Position numbers and translations under genes: made by a program
The notes under the pieces: generated by a model
Database searches by the model: none
Told to the model about the DNA's origin: nothing
The model's input: only the letters and a program-made list of their open reading frames with translations
NCBI GenBank assembly: GCA_963769605.1
Contig: CAVYML010000005.1
Span: forward strand, 29,876-93,875
Direction: 5' to 3'
Origin: Fen-1254 sp963769605
Lineage (GTDB): Bacteria > Bacteroidota > Ignavibacteria > UBA10030
Length of the DNA stretch: 64,000 nt
In this document: positions 7,933-15,862 of the stretch, piece by piece
Position numbering within the stretch: position 1 is the first letter of the stretch
Layout of the letters: each line of letters begins with the position of its first letter

Positions 7933-7961
7933 AATATAACTATTGTGTTAACTATTTCCAA
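7933..7961 (-). promoter_or_regulatory. ssrA: Promoter candidate for tmRNA
   Basis: On the minus strand TTGGAA (7956-7961) and TATATT (7933-7938) are separated by exactly 17 bases. Transcription would start about 15-20 bases before the mature 5' end, leaving a short leader for RNase P to remove. Confidence 0.55.
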
Positions 7962-7977
7962 ATTTGACCTTTTTAGT

Positions 7978-8856
7978 TTATTTCCATCTTTTTTCTTTTC
8001 GAATCCTCTTCCCTTGTGAAGTTTCGAACGGATACATTTTTTCCAATGCACTTGTTATATATTCAAATGCATCTTGAGGTGTATCCGCAAACTTAAAGAG
8101 ATGAAGATCTTTTCGGCTAACCATCTGATGCTTTACCAGAGCATTAAAATTGATAATCTCCGACCAATATTTTCTATCGTAGAGTACGACAACGACTTTT
8201 TTCTTGATCTTTTGTGTCTGAAGGAGTGTAAGGACTTCCATCATTTCGTCCAGTGTTCCAAAACCGCCTGGAAACATGACGAAGGCTTTTGCGAGGTATG
8301 CGAACCAGAATTTGCGCATGAAAAAATAATGAAATTCCAGATCCAACTCACGTGATATATATGGATTTGGTATCTGTTCAAAAGGCAGGCTGATATTGAG
8401 TCCGACCGATCTTCCCTTTGCCGTATACGCTCCCCGATTTGCCGCTTCCATAATTCCGGGTCCGCCTCCTGAACAAATAACGAATCGATTTGGCTGTTGA
8501 AGTTTATGCGACCAATTTGTAAGCATAGCAGCAAGCGTAACCGCATCCTCGTAATATTTTGCCATCGCAAGTCCTTCACGGCTCTCATCCAATTTTAAAC
8601 GATCTCGCTTTTTCTGTGTCCGTTTGTATATTTGTTCTGCATGCCGAATTTCTTGTTTTGCCTTCCGAAGCGACTTCGTCCTGGCCGATCCGAAAAATAC
8701 GATAGTATCCTTGATTCCTTCGCGACGAAGGCGTCTTTGCGGTTCTAGAAATTCAGATAATAGTCGAATCGGTCTGGCATCCGGACTATTGAGAAATTCG
8801 ATGTTTTTATATGCTTTTTTCTTGTTCGACCCAGATACATACTTGGCATTTTCCAT
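7978..8856 (-). CDS. LOG-family (TIGR00730-type) nucleotide phosphoribohydrolase-like protein
   Basis: Rossmann-fold protein of the family once mis-named lysine decarboxylase; members hydrolyse nucleoside 5'-monophosphates to base and ribose phosphate. Signature motifs are CSGGGPGIMEAANRGA and FPGGFGTLDEMMEVLTLLQ (PGGxGTxxE). At 292 residues it is longer than the ~190-residue short form because of an N-terminal extension of about 90 residues, as in the larger class. AAAGGA precedes the ATG. The gene lies just upstream of tmRNA on the same strand; its stop is near the tmRNA promoter. The exact substrate is unknown. Confidence 0.88.
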   Translation of the reverse strand: MENAKYVSGSNKKKAYKNIEFLNSPDARPIRLLSEFLEPQRRLRREGIKDTIVFFGSARTKSLRKAKQEIRHAEQIYKRTQKKRDRLKLDESREGLAMAKYYEDAVTLAAMLTNWSHKLQQPNRFVICSGGGPGIMEAANRGAYTAKGRSVGLNISLPFEQIPNPYISRELDLEFHYFFMRKFWFAYLAKAFVMFPGGFGTLDEMMEVLTLLQTQKIKKKVVVVLYDRKYWSEIINFNALVKHQMVSRKDLHLFKFADTPQDAFEYITSALEKMYPFETSQGKRIRKEKRWK

Positions 8857-9096
8857 AAAATATCCTTTAAAAAAAGAAAGTCGTGGTTACATAAAGTGCT
8901 GTTGATATCCGAAATCTGCTGAACTACAGCTACTATCTTTAATGTCGGACACAGATTCTAACACATATAGCCGACGTCTGTGGCGTTGAAAGTCATTGAG
9001 GTCATCAATTGCGGCTACAGAGCTGCCACGTACAAAGAATTCCGGCGGTACATTGAACGTTCGTAATTCCTCCTAAAGACAGGTACGAAAGATGAT

Positions 9097-9648
9097 CTAT
9101 GCCAGATCCAGACGTTCTGCGCAGCTTTTCATGGCTTTGATGACCGTATCGATGTGATCGTCAAGCGGAATTCCAAGTTCTTTCGCCCCCTGTTCGATAT
9201 CTTCCCTATTGATGTTTTTAGCAAATGCCGTCGTTTTCATTTTCTTCTTGACAGAAGGGAACTCGATATCCCTAATCTTATTCGGTCGAATGATTGCAAC
9301 TGCAGCTATGAAGCCGCACAATTCATCGCATGCAAAGAGCGTTTTGGCCATACGTGTTGAACGCGGCACACCGGAGTAACTGGCATGCCCCAAAATGGCT
9401 AACACTATTTCTTCCGGCCATCCTTGATTGCGCAATATTTCAGCTCCTTTGGCGGTATGCTCCGGTATTATTGGAAATCGTTCGAAGTCGAAGTCGTGTA
9501 AAAGTCCTGTTATCGCCCACTCTTCTTCATCTTCTCCAAACTTGCGTGCATAAACCCTCATAGCTGCTTCGACTGCATACATATGTTTTCGGAGAGCTTC
9601 ATTTTTTACATATTCATGCATCAATATAAGTGCGTCAACATAAGTCAT
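9097..9648 (-). CDS. HD-domain hydrolase
   Basis: 183-residue metal-dependent phosphohydrolase of the HD superfamily. An upstream His (RKHMYAVE), then GLLHDFDFERFP (the HD pair), EHTAKGAE and ILGHASYSG give the expected metal ligands in order. It resembles small stand-alone HD proteins annotated only as predicted hydrolases; no effector or output domain is attached. It lies 67 bases downstream of nth on the same strand. The 240 bases between it and the next gene downstream hold nothing I can identify. Confidence 0.85.
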   Translation of the reverse strand: MTYVDALILMHEYVKNEALRKHMYAVEAAMRVYARKFGEDEEEWAITGLLHDFDFERFPIIPEHTAKGAEILRNQGWPEEIVLAILGHASYSGVPRSTRMAKTLFACDELCGFIAAVAIIRPNKIRDIEFPSVKKKMKTTAFAKNINREDIEQGAKELGIPLDDHIDTVIKAMKSCAERLDLA

Positions 9649-9715
9649 AAAAAAGTCTCAAATAACGATTTTAACTGAAATTAATTTATACTTGCAATAG
9701 ATATTTGATTTTTCC

Positions 9716-10372
9716 TTATTTTGTCTTCTGATCATAGAGACAGAGCCGAAGCAGGCTGCATGCTTTGCATTTGGGATTTCTGGCAATGCATGTCTTTCGA
9801 CCGTGCAAGATAATCAGATTGCTGAAGAGGTACCAATCCGAACGCGGTATCAGAGAGATAAGATCCTGCTCTATTTTTTCCGGATCTGTTTGCCCGGTTA
9901 ATCCCAGTCTTTTTGAGATTCGTGCAACATGTGTGTCGACGACGACTCCTTCCTGAAGACCGAATGCTCCTCCAAGGACGCAGTTGGCTGTTTTTCTTCC
10001 CACACCCGGAAGTTTCGTGAGAAGCTCCATTGATTGTGGAAGAATCCCATGAAATTCCGTTTCAAGAATTTTACAGGCATTGATAATATTCTTTGCCTTC
10101 ATATGATAGAAACCGGTCGATCTAATATCATTTTCGAGATCCGGTAAGTCCGCTTCTGCAAAATTTTTTGCGGTTTTGTATTTTGCGAATAACATGGGTG
10201 TCACCATATTGATTCGAACGTCGGTGCATTGGGCTGACAACATTGTGGCAATCAGCAATTGCAATGGATTTGAAAAATGCAAGGCCGTTCCCGCCTCCTG
10301 AAATTCCTTCTTCAAGGCGGCGACTATCTTTACCCCTCTCTTTTTTCTTAAAACTGGAGATTCAATCTTCAT
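9716..10372 (-). CDS. nth: Endonuclease III (DNA glycosylase/AP lyase)
   Basis: Removes oxidised pyrimidines and cuts the resulting abasic site in base excision repair. The helix-hairpin-helix LPGVGRKTAN carries the catalytic Lys126, and Asp146 sits in VVDTHVARISKRLG. Cys195, Cys202, Cys205 and Cys211 form the C-x6-C-x2-C-x5-C iron-sulfur motif. The length of 218 is typical. Its ATG overlaps the stop of the upstream unknown gene (ATGA), and polX lies just beyond that gene. Confidence 0.97.
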   Translation of the reverse strand: MKIESPVLRKKRGVKIVAALKKEFQEAGTALHFSNPLQLLIATMLSAQCTDVRINMVTPMLFAKYKTAKNFAEADLPDLENDIRSTGFYHMKAKNIINACKILETEFHGILPQSMELLTKLPGVGRKTANCVLGGAFGLQEGVVVDTHVARISKRLGLTGQTDPEKIEQDLISLIPRSDWYLFSNLIILHGRKTCIARNPKCKACSLLRLCLYDQKTK

Positions 10373-11286
10373 AGAACGAGCCTTTCTTTAACGAATAGCG
10401 ATGCTTCTTTTGAAGAAAACATTTTTTTGAAAAGATCTAAATTATTGGAGATTAAGAGAAAAAGATGTTTCATTTCAGCTTTATCTTTCACTCGAATTTC
10501 CAGAACAGTTTCACCGTCAAATCCGGAAATGAGTCTTTTCTTCCAGAGAAACCATGTAAAAGAGCCTGCTCCAATCGTATCGAACCATGAATGGAGATTG
10601 TTCGTTGCGGTCGAATGGTCAATTCCCCTGTTCCGGATGACTATCAAAATAGCATATCTCGCTTCTTGGTTATGGTGATATTCCGCCGGGTGAAAAAGAT
10701 CATAAATTCGAAACGAAAACACTGAATCGGCGAACAATGCCTTCAGCCTGAATGAAAGAAGATCGGAGAGAATCGATTCTAAAAATGATAATGTGTCGGT
10801 ACCCCCGATGATAAAATCGGATGCATAGAGCGCTCGATAATCCGATATATCTATAAAGCCACTTAATTTCAATAAACGTTTGGCAGATGCAAACAGAGGT
10901 TTTAATTTCGTGTCGTTGACTTCGTCCATAGAATACCTCGAAAGTAAAACGTCATAAATATTTATTTTTGAAGGTATTATATATTGTTTCTCAAGCTGTT
11001 TTGCATGATCTATAATATGCTTTTGAATTTCATCCAGGTCGGATCGTAAAGGCGTCGTTAGGAATTCCGAAAGATTGCCTTTCAGAGCCTGGACTGATTT
11101 CGCCGTAATTTCTTCGATATGTGCTGCAAACGCCCTTTCTTTTGTTTCAGCTTCTTGTTGAACAAGCTTCATAAATTCCTGAAGCTCCTCTACATGTTCC
11201 TTTTGATGGACAGTGCTGTTATGCTGGTGAATGAGAGTCAACTTCAATGTCTGACTATGTCCTGTTAGTATTTCATAGATACCCAT
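10369..11286 (-). CDS. Protein of unknown function between polX and nth
   Basis: About 305 residues; I do not recognise the family. I chose the ATG at 11286 (MGIYEILTGHSQ) because AGAGGG precedes it and it clears the polX stop by 13 bases. The first ~110 residues look helical and charged (QKEHVEELQEFMKLVQQEAETKER), probably coiled coil. The remainder is mixed, with a YAILIVIRNRGIDHS core strand and a Trp-rich segment SFTWFLWKKR. No signal peptide or membrane span is seen, so it is likely cytoplasmic. It is tightly coupled to polX upstream and overlaps nth downstream, so a role in DNA repair is a contextual guess only. Confidence 0.8.
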   Translation of the reverse strand: MGIYEILTGHSQTLKLTLIHQHNSTVHQKEHVEELQEFMKLVQQEAETKERAFAAHIEEITAKSVQALKGNLSEFLTTPLRSDLDEIQKHIIDHAKQLEKQYIIPSKINIYDVLLSRYSMDEVNDTKLKPLFASAKRLLKLSGFIDISDYRALYASDFIIGGTDTLSFLESILSDLLSFRLKALFADSVFSFRIYDLFHPAEYHHNQEARYAILIVIRNRGIDHSTATNNLHSWFDTIGAGSFTWFLWKKRLISGFDGETVLEIRVKDKAEMKHLFLLISNNLDLFKKMFSSKEASLFVKERLVL

Positions 11287-11299
11287 ATTTTTTTCCCTC

Positions 11300-13039
11300 T
11301 TATTTATGATTCCTAAAAAAAGACTCAATTGCTCCCAATGTCCATGTATTTACAACATCTTGAGGTTCAAGCCATCCTTTACGTGCTATTCCGATGCCGT
11401 ATGTAATATCCCTAAGTCCGCGGACATTGTGAGCGTCAGGATTAATGCAAATTGGCACCCCTTTTTCCTTTGCATATCGGACCCATCTCCAATCCAGATC
11501 AAGTCTGGAGGGATGCGCGTTGATTTCAATCGATTTGCCGAGATCGGCTGCAGCTTGAATTACGTCTCGTAAATTGACAGGATACCCTTCTCGTTCCAGA
11601 AGAAGCCGTCCGGTTGGATGACCGAGTATCGTTGAATATCGGCTTTTTAAAGCCGATATTATTCGTTTGGTCGCTTCTGACTCGGTCATCTTAAATTTTC
11701 CGTGTATCGAAACAACCACATAATCTAATTCTTTAAGCACATGATCCGGATAATCGAGTGAGCCATCAGTCAAAATATCGCATTCCACCCCTTTGAAAAT
11801 ACGAATTTTTTTTCCCGCGGTGTTTAATTGATCGATAGAGGCAATCTGAGCTAAAACTTCTTCGATCGACAATCCTCCTGCATAAACGGCAGATTGGCTA
11901 TGGTCTGCAATGCCGATAAATTTCCAGCCAAGACTTTGAGCTTCCGCAGACATTTCTTCCAACGTATTCAACCCATCACTCAGTGTCGTATGACAATGAA
12001 ATGCGCCTTTTACATCCCCTTCTTCTACAAGCCGGGGAAGTTTTTTTTCTGCAGCATTTATTTCTCCATTACCTTCCCGCATTTCCGGCGGAATAAATGA
12101 CAATCCTAATGAAGCATATAAAGCTTTCTCGTCTTTGCAATCCGGGATTCTTTGTCCGGAGCTCTTTTTGTCGAGTTGAGAGAATCCATATTCGTTCAAA
12201 GTTAATCCTTGAGAATTAGCCCTTGACCGTATCTCGATATTATGTTCTTTGCTTCCTGTAAAATATTGAAGCGCAAAGGGATACTCGGTTTCATTCACGA
12301 TTCGGATATCGCATTGTATTTCATTCTCAAGAATAAAGCTGATTTTCGTATCGCCTTGTGCCAAAATTTTTTTCGCTTTCACCTTATTAAGAATAGATTG
12401 CAGGATGTATACTCTCTCTTTTTCAGATGCACAGACTAAAATATCGATATCTCCGATAACTTCTTTTTTCCTTCTCAGACTGCCTACATATTCACATTGT
12501 TTGACCCCTTTGATGGTCTGGATAAACGATATAACCTCATTTGCAGAAGAAAGTGCAACCGGATACAAGTGAAGTGCTTCTGACTGCCGCCGGGTTGAAA
12601 TCCCCTGCAAAATGTTTTCCTCGCTCTTTTTACCGAAACCATCCAGGTCTTGAAGTTGATGCTTCTCGCATGCCTTTTGTAGATCATCGATTGTTGTAAT
12701 GTTCAATTTCTTAAAAAGTATCCTCACTTTGGCCGGGCCGAGTCCCTGCACCTTTAACATTTCCAAAATTCCATCAGGAAATTTTTTCCGAAGACCGTCT
12801 AAAACTTTCGATTCTCCAGATTCGACGAATTCTGTAATCGTTTCCGCAATACCGGATCCGATCCCATCGAGCTTGGTCAGAGACTTATTCTTTGCCAGAA
12901 CGGTAATATCTTCAGTTGTGCTCTGAATTACTTGTGCTGCTTTCCTATAAGCACGAACGCGAAACGGATTATCACCGTTAACTTCCATCAAAAGGGAGAT
13001 ATCGTCGAGCATCCGTGCTATCGATCCAGTATCCGTCAT
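11300..13039 (-). CDS. polX: DNA polymerase X with PHP 3'-5' exonuclease domain
   Basis: Gap-filling repair polymerase of family X fused to a PHP nuclease. Residues 1-150 hold helix-hairpin-helix repeats (LDGIGSGIA, VQGLGPAKV, LDGFGKKS). The polymerase active site is YVGSLRRKKEVIGDID, with metal ligands Asp197 and Asp199. The PHP domain begins near residue 340 with AFHCHTTLSDG and ends with NPDAHNVRGL. The length of 579 residues matches bacterial PolX. It sits 33 bases downstream of dusB, with the unknown gene and nth following closely, suggesting a base-excision-repair transcription unit. Confidence 0.95.
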   Translation of the reverse strand: MTDTGSIARMLDDISLLMEVNGDNPFRVRAYRKAAQVIQSTTEDITVLAKNKSLTKLDGIGSGIAETITEFVESGESKVLDGLRKKFPDGILEMLKVQGLGPAKVRILFKKLNITTIDDLQKACEKHQLQDLDGFGKKSEENILQGISTRRQSEALHLYPVALSSANEVISFIQTIKGVKQCEYVGSLRRKKEVIGDIDILVCASEKERVYILQSILNKVKAKKILAQGDTKISFILENEIQCDIRIVNETEYPFALQYFTGSKEHNIEIRSRANSQGLTLNEYGFSQLDKKSSGQRIPDCKDEKALYASLGLSFIPPEMREGNGEINAAEKKLPRLVEEGDVKGAFHCHTTLSDGLNTLEEMSAEAQSLGWKFIGIADHSQSAVYAGGLSIEEVLAQIASIDQLNTAGKKIRIFKGVECDILTDGSLDYPDHVLKELDYVVVSIHGKFKMTESEATKRIISALKSRYSTILGHPTGRLLLEREGYPVNLRDVIQAAADLGKSIEINAHPSRLDLDWRWVRYAKEKGVPICINPDAHNVRGLRDITYGIGIARKGWLEPQDVVNTWTLGAIESFFRNHK

Positions 13040-13072
13040 TTTATCGCCGCCTCCTGTTGCAATGGTTCTGCT

Positions 13073-14047
13073 TCAAAATTCTTGAGAAGCTTTTTCCTTG
13101 TATTCAAGTAAAAGCTTCTCAATTAGAATATATTCGGTATAATTCATGAGCTCCATACGAATTTTGGAGGCATGAGGATATCCTTTAAGATATCCAGCAT
13201 AATGTTTTCTGAATTCGAATATACCCTTCTTATCTCCTTTTAGCTGGAGCGATAACCGCAGATGTTTCAAGAGGATATCAAATCGTTCATGAATAGATGG
13301 TTGAAAATTAAGAATGCCGCTGGAGAGAAATTCGCGTGTTTGTTTAAAAAGCCATGGATTGTCAATTGCTGCTCGTCCGATCATTACTGCATCGCATCCT
13401 GTCCAACTGAACAAATGAGCGATCTGCTCCGGAGTTCCGATAGAGCCGTTTACAATAATTGGAATCTTGACTGCTTCTTTAACTTTCAAAATCCAGTTAT
13501 AATCGGGATCGCCTTTATGAGCTTGAGATCGTGTACGGCAATGGATCGTCAAGCCCGATGCACCCGATTGTTCGACGAGACGGGCGACTTCGACAATGTG
13601 GATACTTTCGGCATCCCAGCCGAGACGAGTTTTTACCGTTACAGGAAGCTTTGTCGCTTGAACCACATTCTGAACGATTTTCTCCAATCTAGGTAAATCG
13701 CGCAATAAATCAGATCCGGCTCCGCTGTTCGTTACATTTTTTACCCAGCAGCCACAATTGATATCGATAATATCCGGATGCAATTCTTCAGCCATTTGTG
13801 CAGCATGCTGCATGGAATCCGGATTTCCACCGTAAATTTGTATTCCAAATGGTCTTTCTTCTTCCAGAAATTCCATTTTCTTTTGAGTCTTTGCTGAGTT
13901 TCGAATAAGTCCTTCTGAATTGACAAATTCCGTATAGACGATATCTGCCCCGAGACTTTTACATATAAGCCGGAACGGCAGGTCGGTCACTCCCTCCATA
14001 GGGGCAAGTAATAATGGCTGTTCAATATTGATATGACCGATTTTCAT
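13073..14047 (-). CDS. dusB: tRNA-dihydrouridine synthase (DusB-like)
   Basis: FMN-dependent reduction of uridine in the tRNA D-loop. Motifs: LAPMEGVTDLPFR near the N-terminus, DINCGCWVKNVTNSGAGSDLL (catalytic Cys in the CGC segment), HCRTRSQ, and NGSIGTPEQ. The 324 residues fit. The usual catalytic stretch reads NxGCP in many members; here it is NCGCWVKN, a variation worth noting but still with Cys. It begins the run that continues into polX. Confidence 0.9.
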   Translation of the reverse strand: MKIGHINIEQPLLLAPMEGVTDLPFRLICKSLGADIVYTEFVNSEGLIRNSAKTQKKMEFLEEERPFGIQIYGGNPDSMQHAAQMAEELHPDIIDINCGCWVKNVTNSGAGSDLLRDLPRLEKIVQNVVQATKLPVTVKTRLGWDAESIHIVEVARLVEQSGASGLTIHCRTRSQAHKGDPDYNWILKVKEAVKIPIIVNGSIGTPEQIAHLFSWTGCDAVMIGRAAIDNPWLFKQTREFLSSGILNFQPSIHERFDILLKHLRLSLQLKGDKKGIFEFRKHYAGYLKGYPHASKIRMELMNYTEYILIEKLLLEYKEKASQEF

Positions 14048-14110
14048 AAAGAAAATATACGAAACCTCTTAGGCAGTTACAACTGGCATGTGTTTGTAGT
14101 TCGCTGATAA

Positions 14111-14145
14111 TTCTTAGTTCGTTGTTCTTAGTTCTTGCCTCTTGG
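14111..14145 (+). repeat. Heptanucleotide repeat array, TTCTTAG-type
   Basis: Units TTCTTAG, TTCGTTG, TTCTTAG, TTCTTGC, CTCTTGG in strict 7-base phase, with looser units upstream to about 14097. It lies in the 235-base spacer between the dusB start and the HIT gene stop. Nothing else recognisable is in that spacer. Confidence 0.65.
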
Positions 14146-14282
14146 CTACAATACTGCGGTATTGCGATGCTGTCGTTTGATATCATAAAGAGATTGAGAC
14201 AATGATCAAATGATTCTTTTTCAGCAGGACGGGAAAAATTCAAAATAATTAAAAGGAAGGGATTTCGACAAGAACATACGAA

Positions 14283-14780
14283 TTACGAATCTTTAAACTT
14301 TTTTATCAAAGCCCCTCTAGTTGCTTCAATAAATTCTGAAACTATTTTTACATCCGCAAGTACAGGCATAAAATTCATATCACCATTCCATCTCGGGACG
14401 ACGTGAAAATGGATATGCTTATCGACACCGGCTCCGGCTGCACGTCCCAGATTTGCCCCGAAATTGAATCCATCCGGCTTGCTTAGAGCGCGTAATATTT
14501 TTATGCATCGAGAGGCGGTTTTCATGATTTCTTTGTGTTCTTCGGGTGATAAATCTAAAAAGTCGGAGGCATGTTTGTAAGGGACGATAAGAACATGCCC
14601 GCTGTTGTACGGGTATTTGTTCATTACGACAAAGCAGTGTTTTCCGCGCCAGACAACAAGATGTTTTTCATCTTCCTTCTTCTCTCTCTTCATTTTGCAA
14701 AAAAGGCATATCCTCCCTTTTTTGTTTTCCTTAAAAGTGTCTATATAGGCGGATCGCCATGGAGAAAACATTCGTTTCAC
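14283..14780 (-). CDS. HIT-family hydrolase/transferase (Ap4A phosphorylase-like)
   Basis: 165-residue histidine-triad nucleotide-binding protein. HIHFHVVPRW gives the catalytic triad (His122, His124, His126). The N-terminus MFSPWRSAYI and the Cys25/Cys28 pair in CLFC are shared with the Ap4A-phosphorylase-like branch, with YPYNSGHVLIVPYKH in the middle. Acts on dinucleoside polyphosphates or nucleotide conjugates in the cytoplasm; the physiological substrate is not predictable. Confidence 0.9.
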   Translation of the reverse strand: MKRMFSPWRSAYIDTFKENKKGRICLFCKMKREKKEDEKHLVVWRGKHCFVVMNKYPYNSGHVLIVPYKHASDFLDLSPEEHKEIMKTASRCIKILRALSKPDGFNFGANLGRAAGAGVDKHIHFHVVPRWNGDMNFMPVLADVKIVSEFIEATRGALIKKFKDS

Positions 14781-14907
14781 AATAAACCCCTGTTCAAATT
14801 ATGGAACACTTTTTCAAGATAATATAACAGATTTCCATGCTTGAAAGATACAAAAGAATGAATGCAATTCAAATAAAACGAGATCTCTGTACCGACCTAT
14901 GGATATT

Positions 14908-15852
14908 TTAGAATTCTACAGCCAATGAAAAAGATGGGACATATTCAACGTAACCGTCCGGCAGTACGCGCGGGAGAATGGACGCGTGCATTTGCATTTG
15001 ATGATTCAGATGCGCCGCATTCCACGCTGCTTCAAGAGCACTAAGCACGTGATTTGCGATTAAAATATAGCTGGCTGTCGATGCGACGGCATAATACGAA
15101 TTAGCCTGACCGCGCATATTACGATAAAACAAGAAATTCGCAGACACCTTCGAAGCCAGGACATCGGCATCCGAATAGAGCGGGATGCTCCCGTTCCAGG
15201 CATCGTCCCAGCCTCCGATAAATTGCGGATACTTCCCTATCAACTCATAATATTGTTGGTCGGGACGCGGTGGAAGCTGATGCGTAAATCCATTATAAAC
15301 ACCGGTCGTTGCATAGTCTGCGAGTGTTTCTTCGATTGCATTTAACTTTGACCAATTGACACACAGCCAGGGCGTTTGCTTTAGTAAATTTATATTGGTT
15401 GATGTGATAACGCCGCTGATATCGATGCTGGGGAAAGTCGCTTTAATCCAGTTCACATATTCAACGACCGACCAATTCTGATCTGCATATGTTTGAAAAT
15501 TATTCGTCTCTCTATTCCCCTTGGCGTAATATACCGCATAGACAATCCACATAGCAACTTCGACGCTGAAGGTTGTTATGCTTTGCCAATAACTTTGTGT
15601 ATATAATTGTCCCGCTCCCGGAACGACAGCGGAAAGCAATCCTGCCGTTAATGGAGAATATGGCTTCGGCATATCCGTTTGGATGGAATCGCCGGTCAAC
15701 TGCGTATGTTCAATTGAAGATGCATAAAAATCGATATTAAAATTGCCGGTTAATGCGTTGCTGCCGGGAGAAGCCTGGACTGATTCCATCCTGTATTGCG
15801 ATTTTGCCGCACAGGGAAGCAGGAGCAAAACTATAATGATTATTTTTTTCAT
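14908..15852 (-). CDS. Envelope protein with P-G-A-G-Q-x-Y motif (DUF5683-like)
   Basis: About 314 residues from the ATG at 15852, which gives a clean signal peptide (MKKIIIIVLLLLPCAAKSQ) and a GAGGGG ribosome site; the more upstream candidate at 15894 overlaps the previous gene and lacks both. SPLTAGLLSAVVPGAGQLYTQSYW resembles the conserved core of DUF5683-type small envelope proteins, followed by one hydrophobic segment (MWIVYAVYY) and a long aromatic-rich region. It is the last gene of the porU-porV run. Function unknown. Confidence 0.7.
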   Translation of the reverse strand: MKKIIIIVLLLLPCAAKSQYRMESVQASPGSNALTGNFNIDFYASSIEHTQLTGDSIQTDMPKPYSPLTAGLLSAVVPGAGQLYTQSYWQSITTFSVEVAMWIVYAVYYAKGNRETNNFQTYADQNWSVVEYVNWIKATFPSIDISGVITSTNINLLKQTPWLCVNWSKLNAIEETLADYATTGVYNGFTHQLPPRPDQQYYELIGKYPQFIGGWDDAWNGSIPLYSDADVLASKVSANFLFYRNMRGQANSYYAVASTASYILIANHVLSALEAAWNAAHLNHQMQMHASILPRVLPDGYVEYVPSFSLAVEF

Positions 15853-15862
15853 GGAGTACCCC

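Noticed and set aside
12242..12439. Small plus-strand frames inside polX and many other genes
   Set aside because: No ribosome sites, no conserved motifs, and the opposite strand carries strong family matches.
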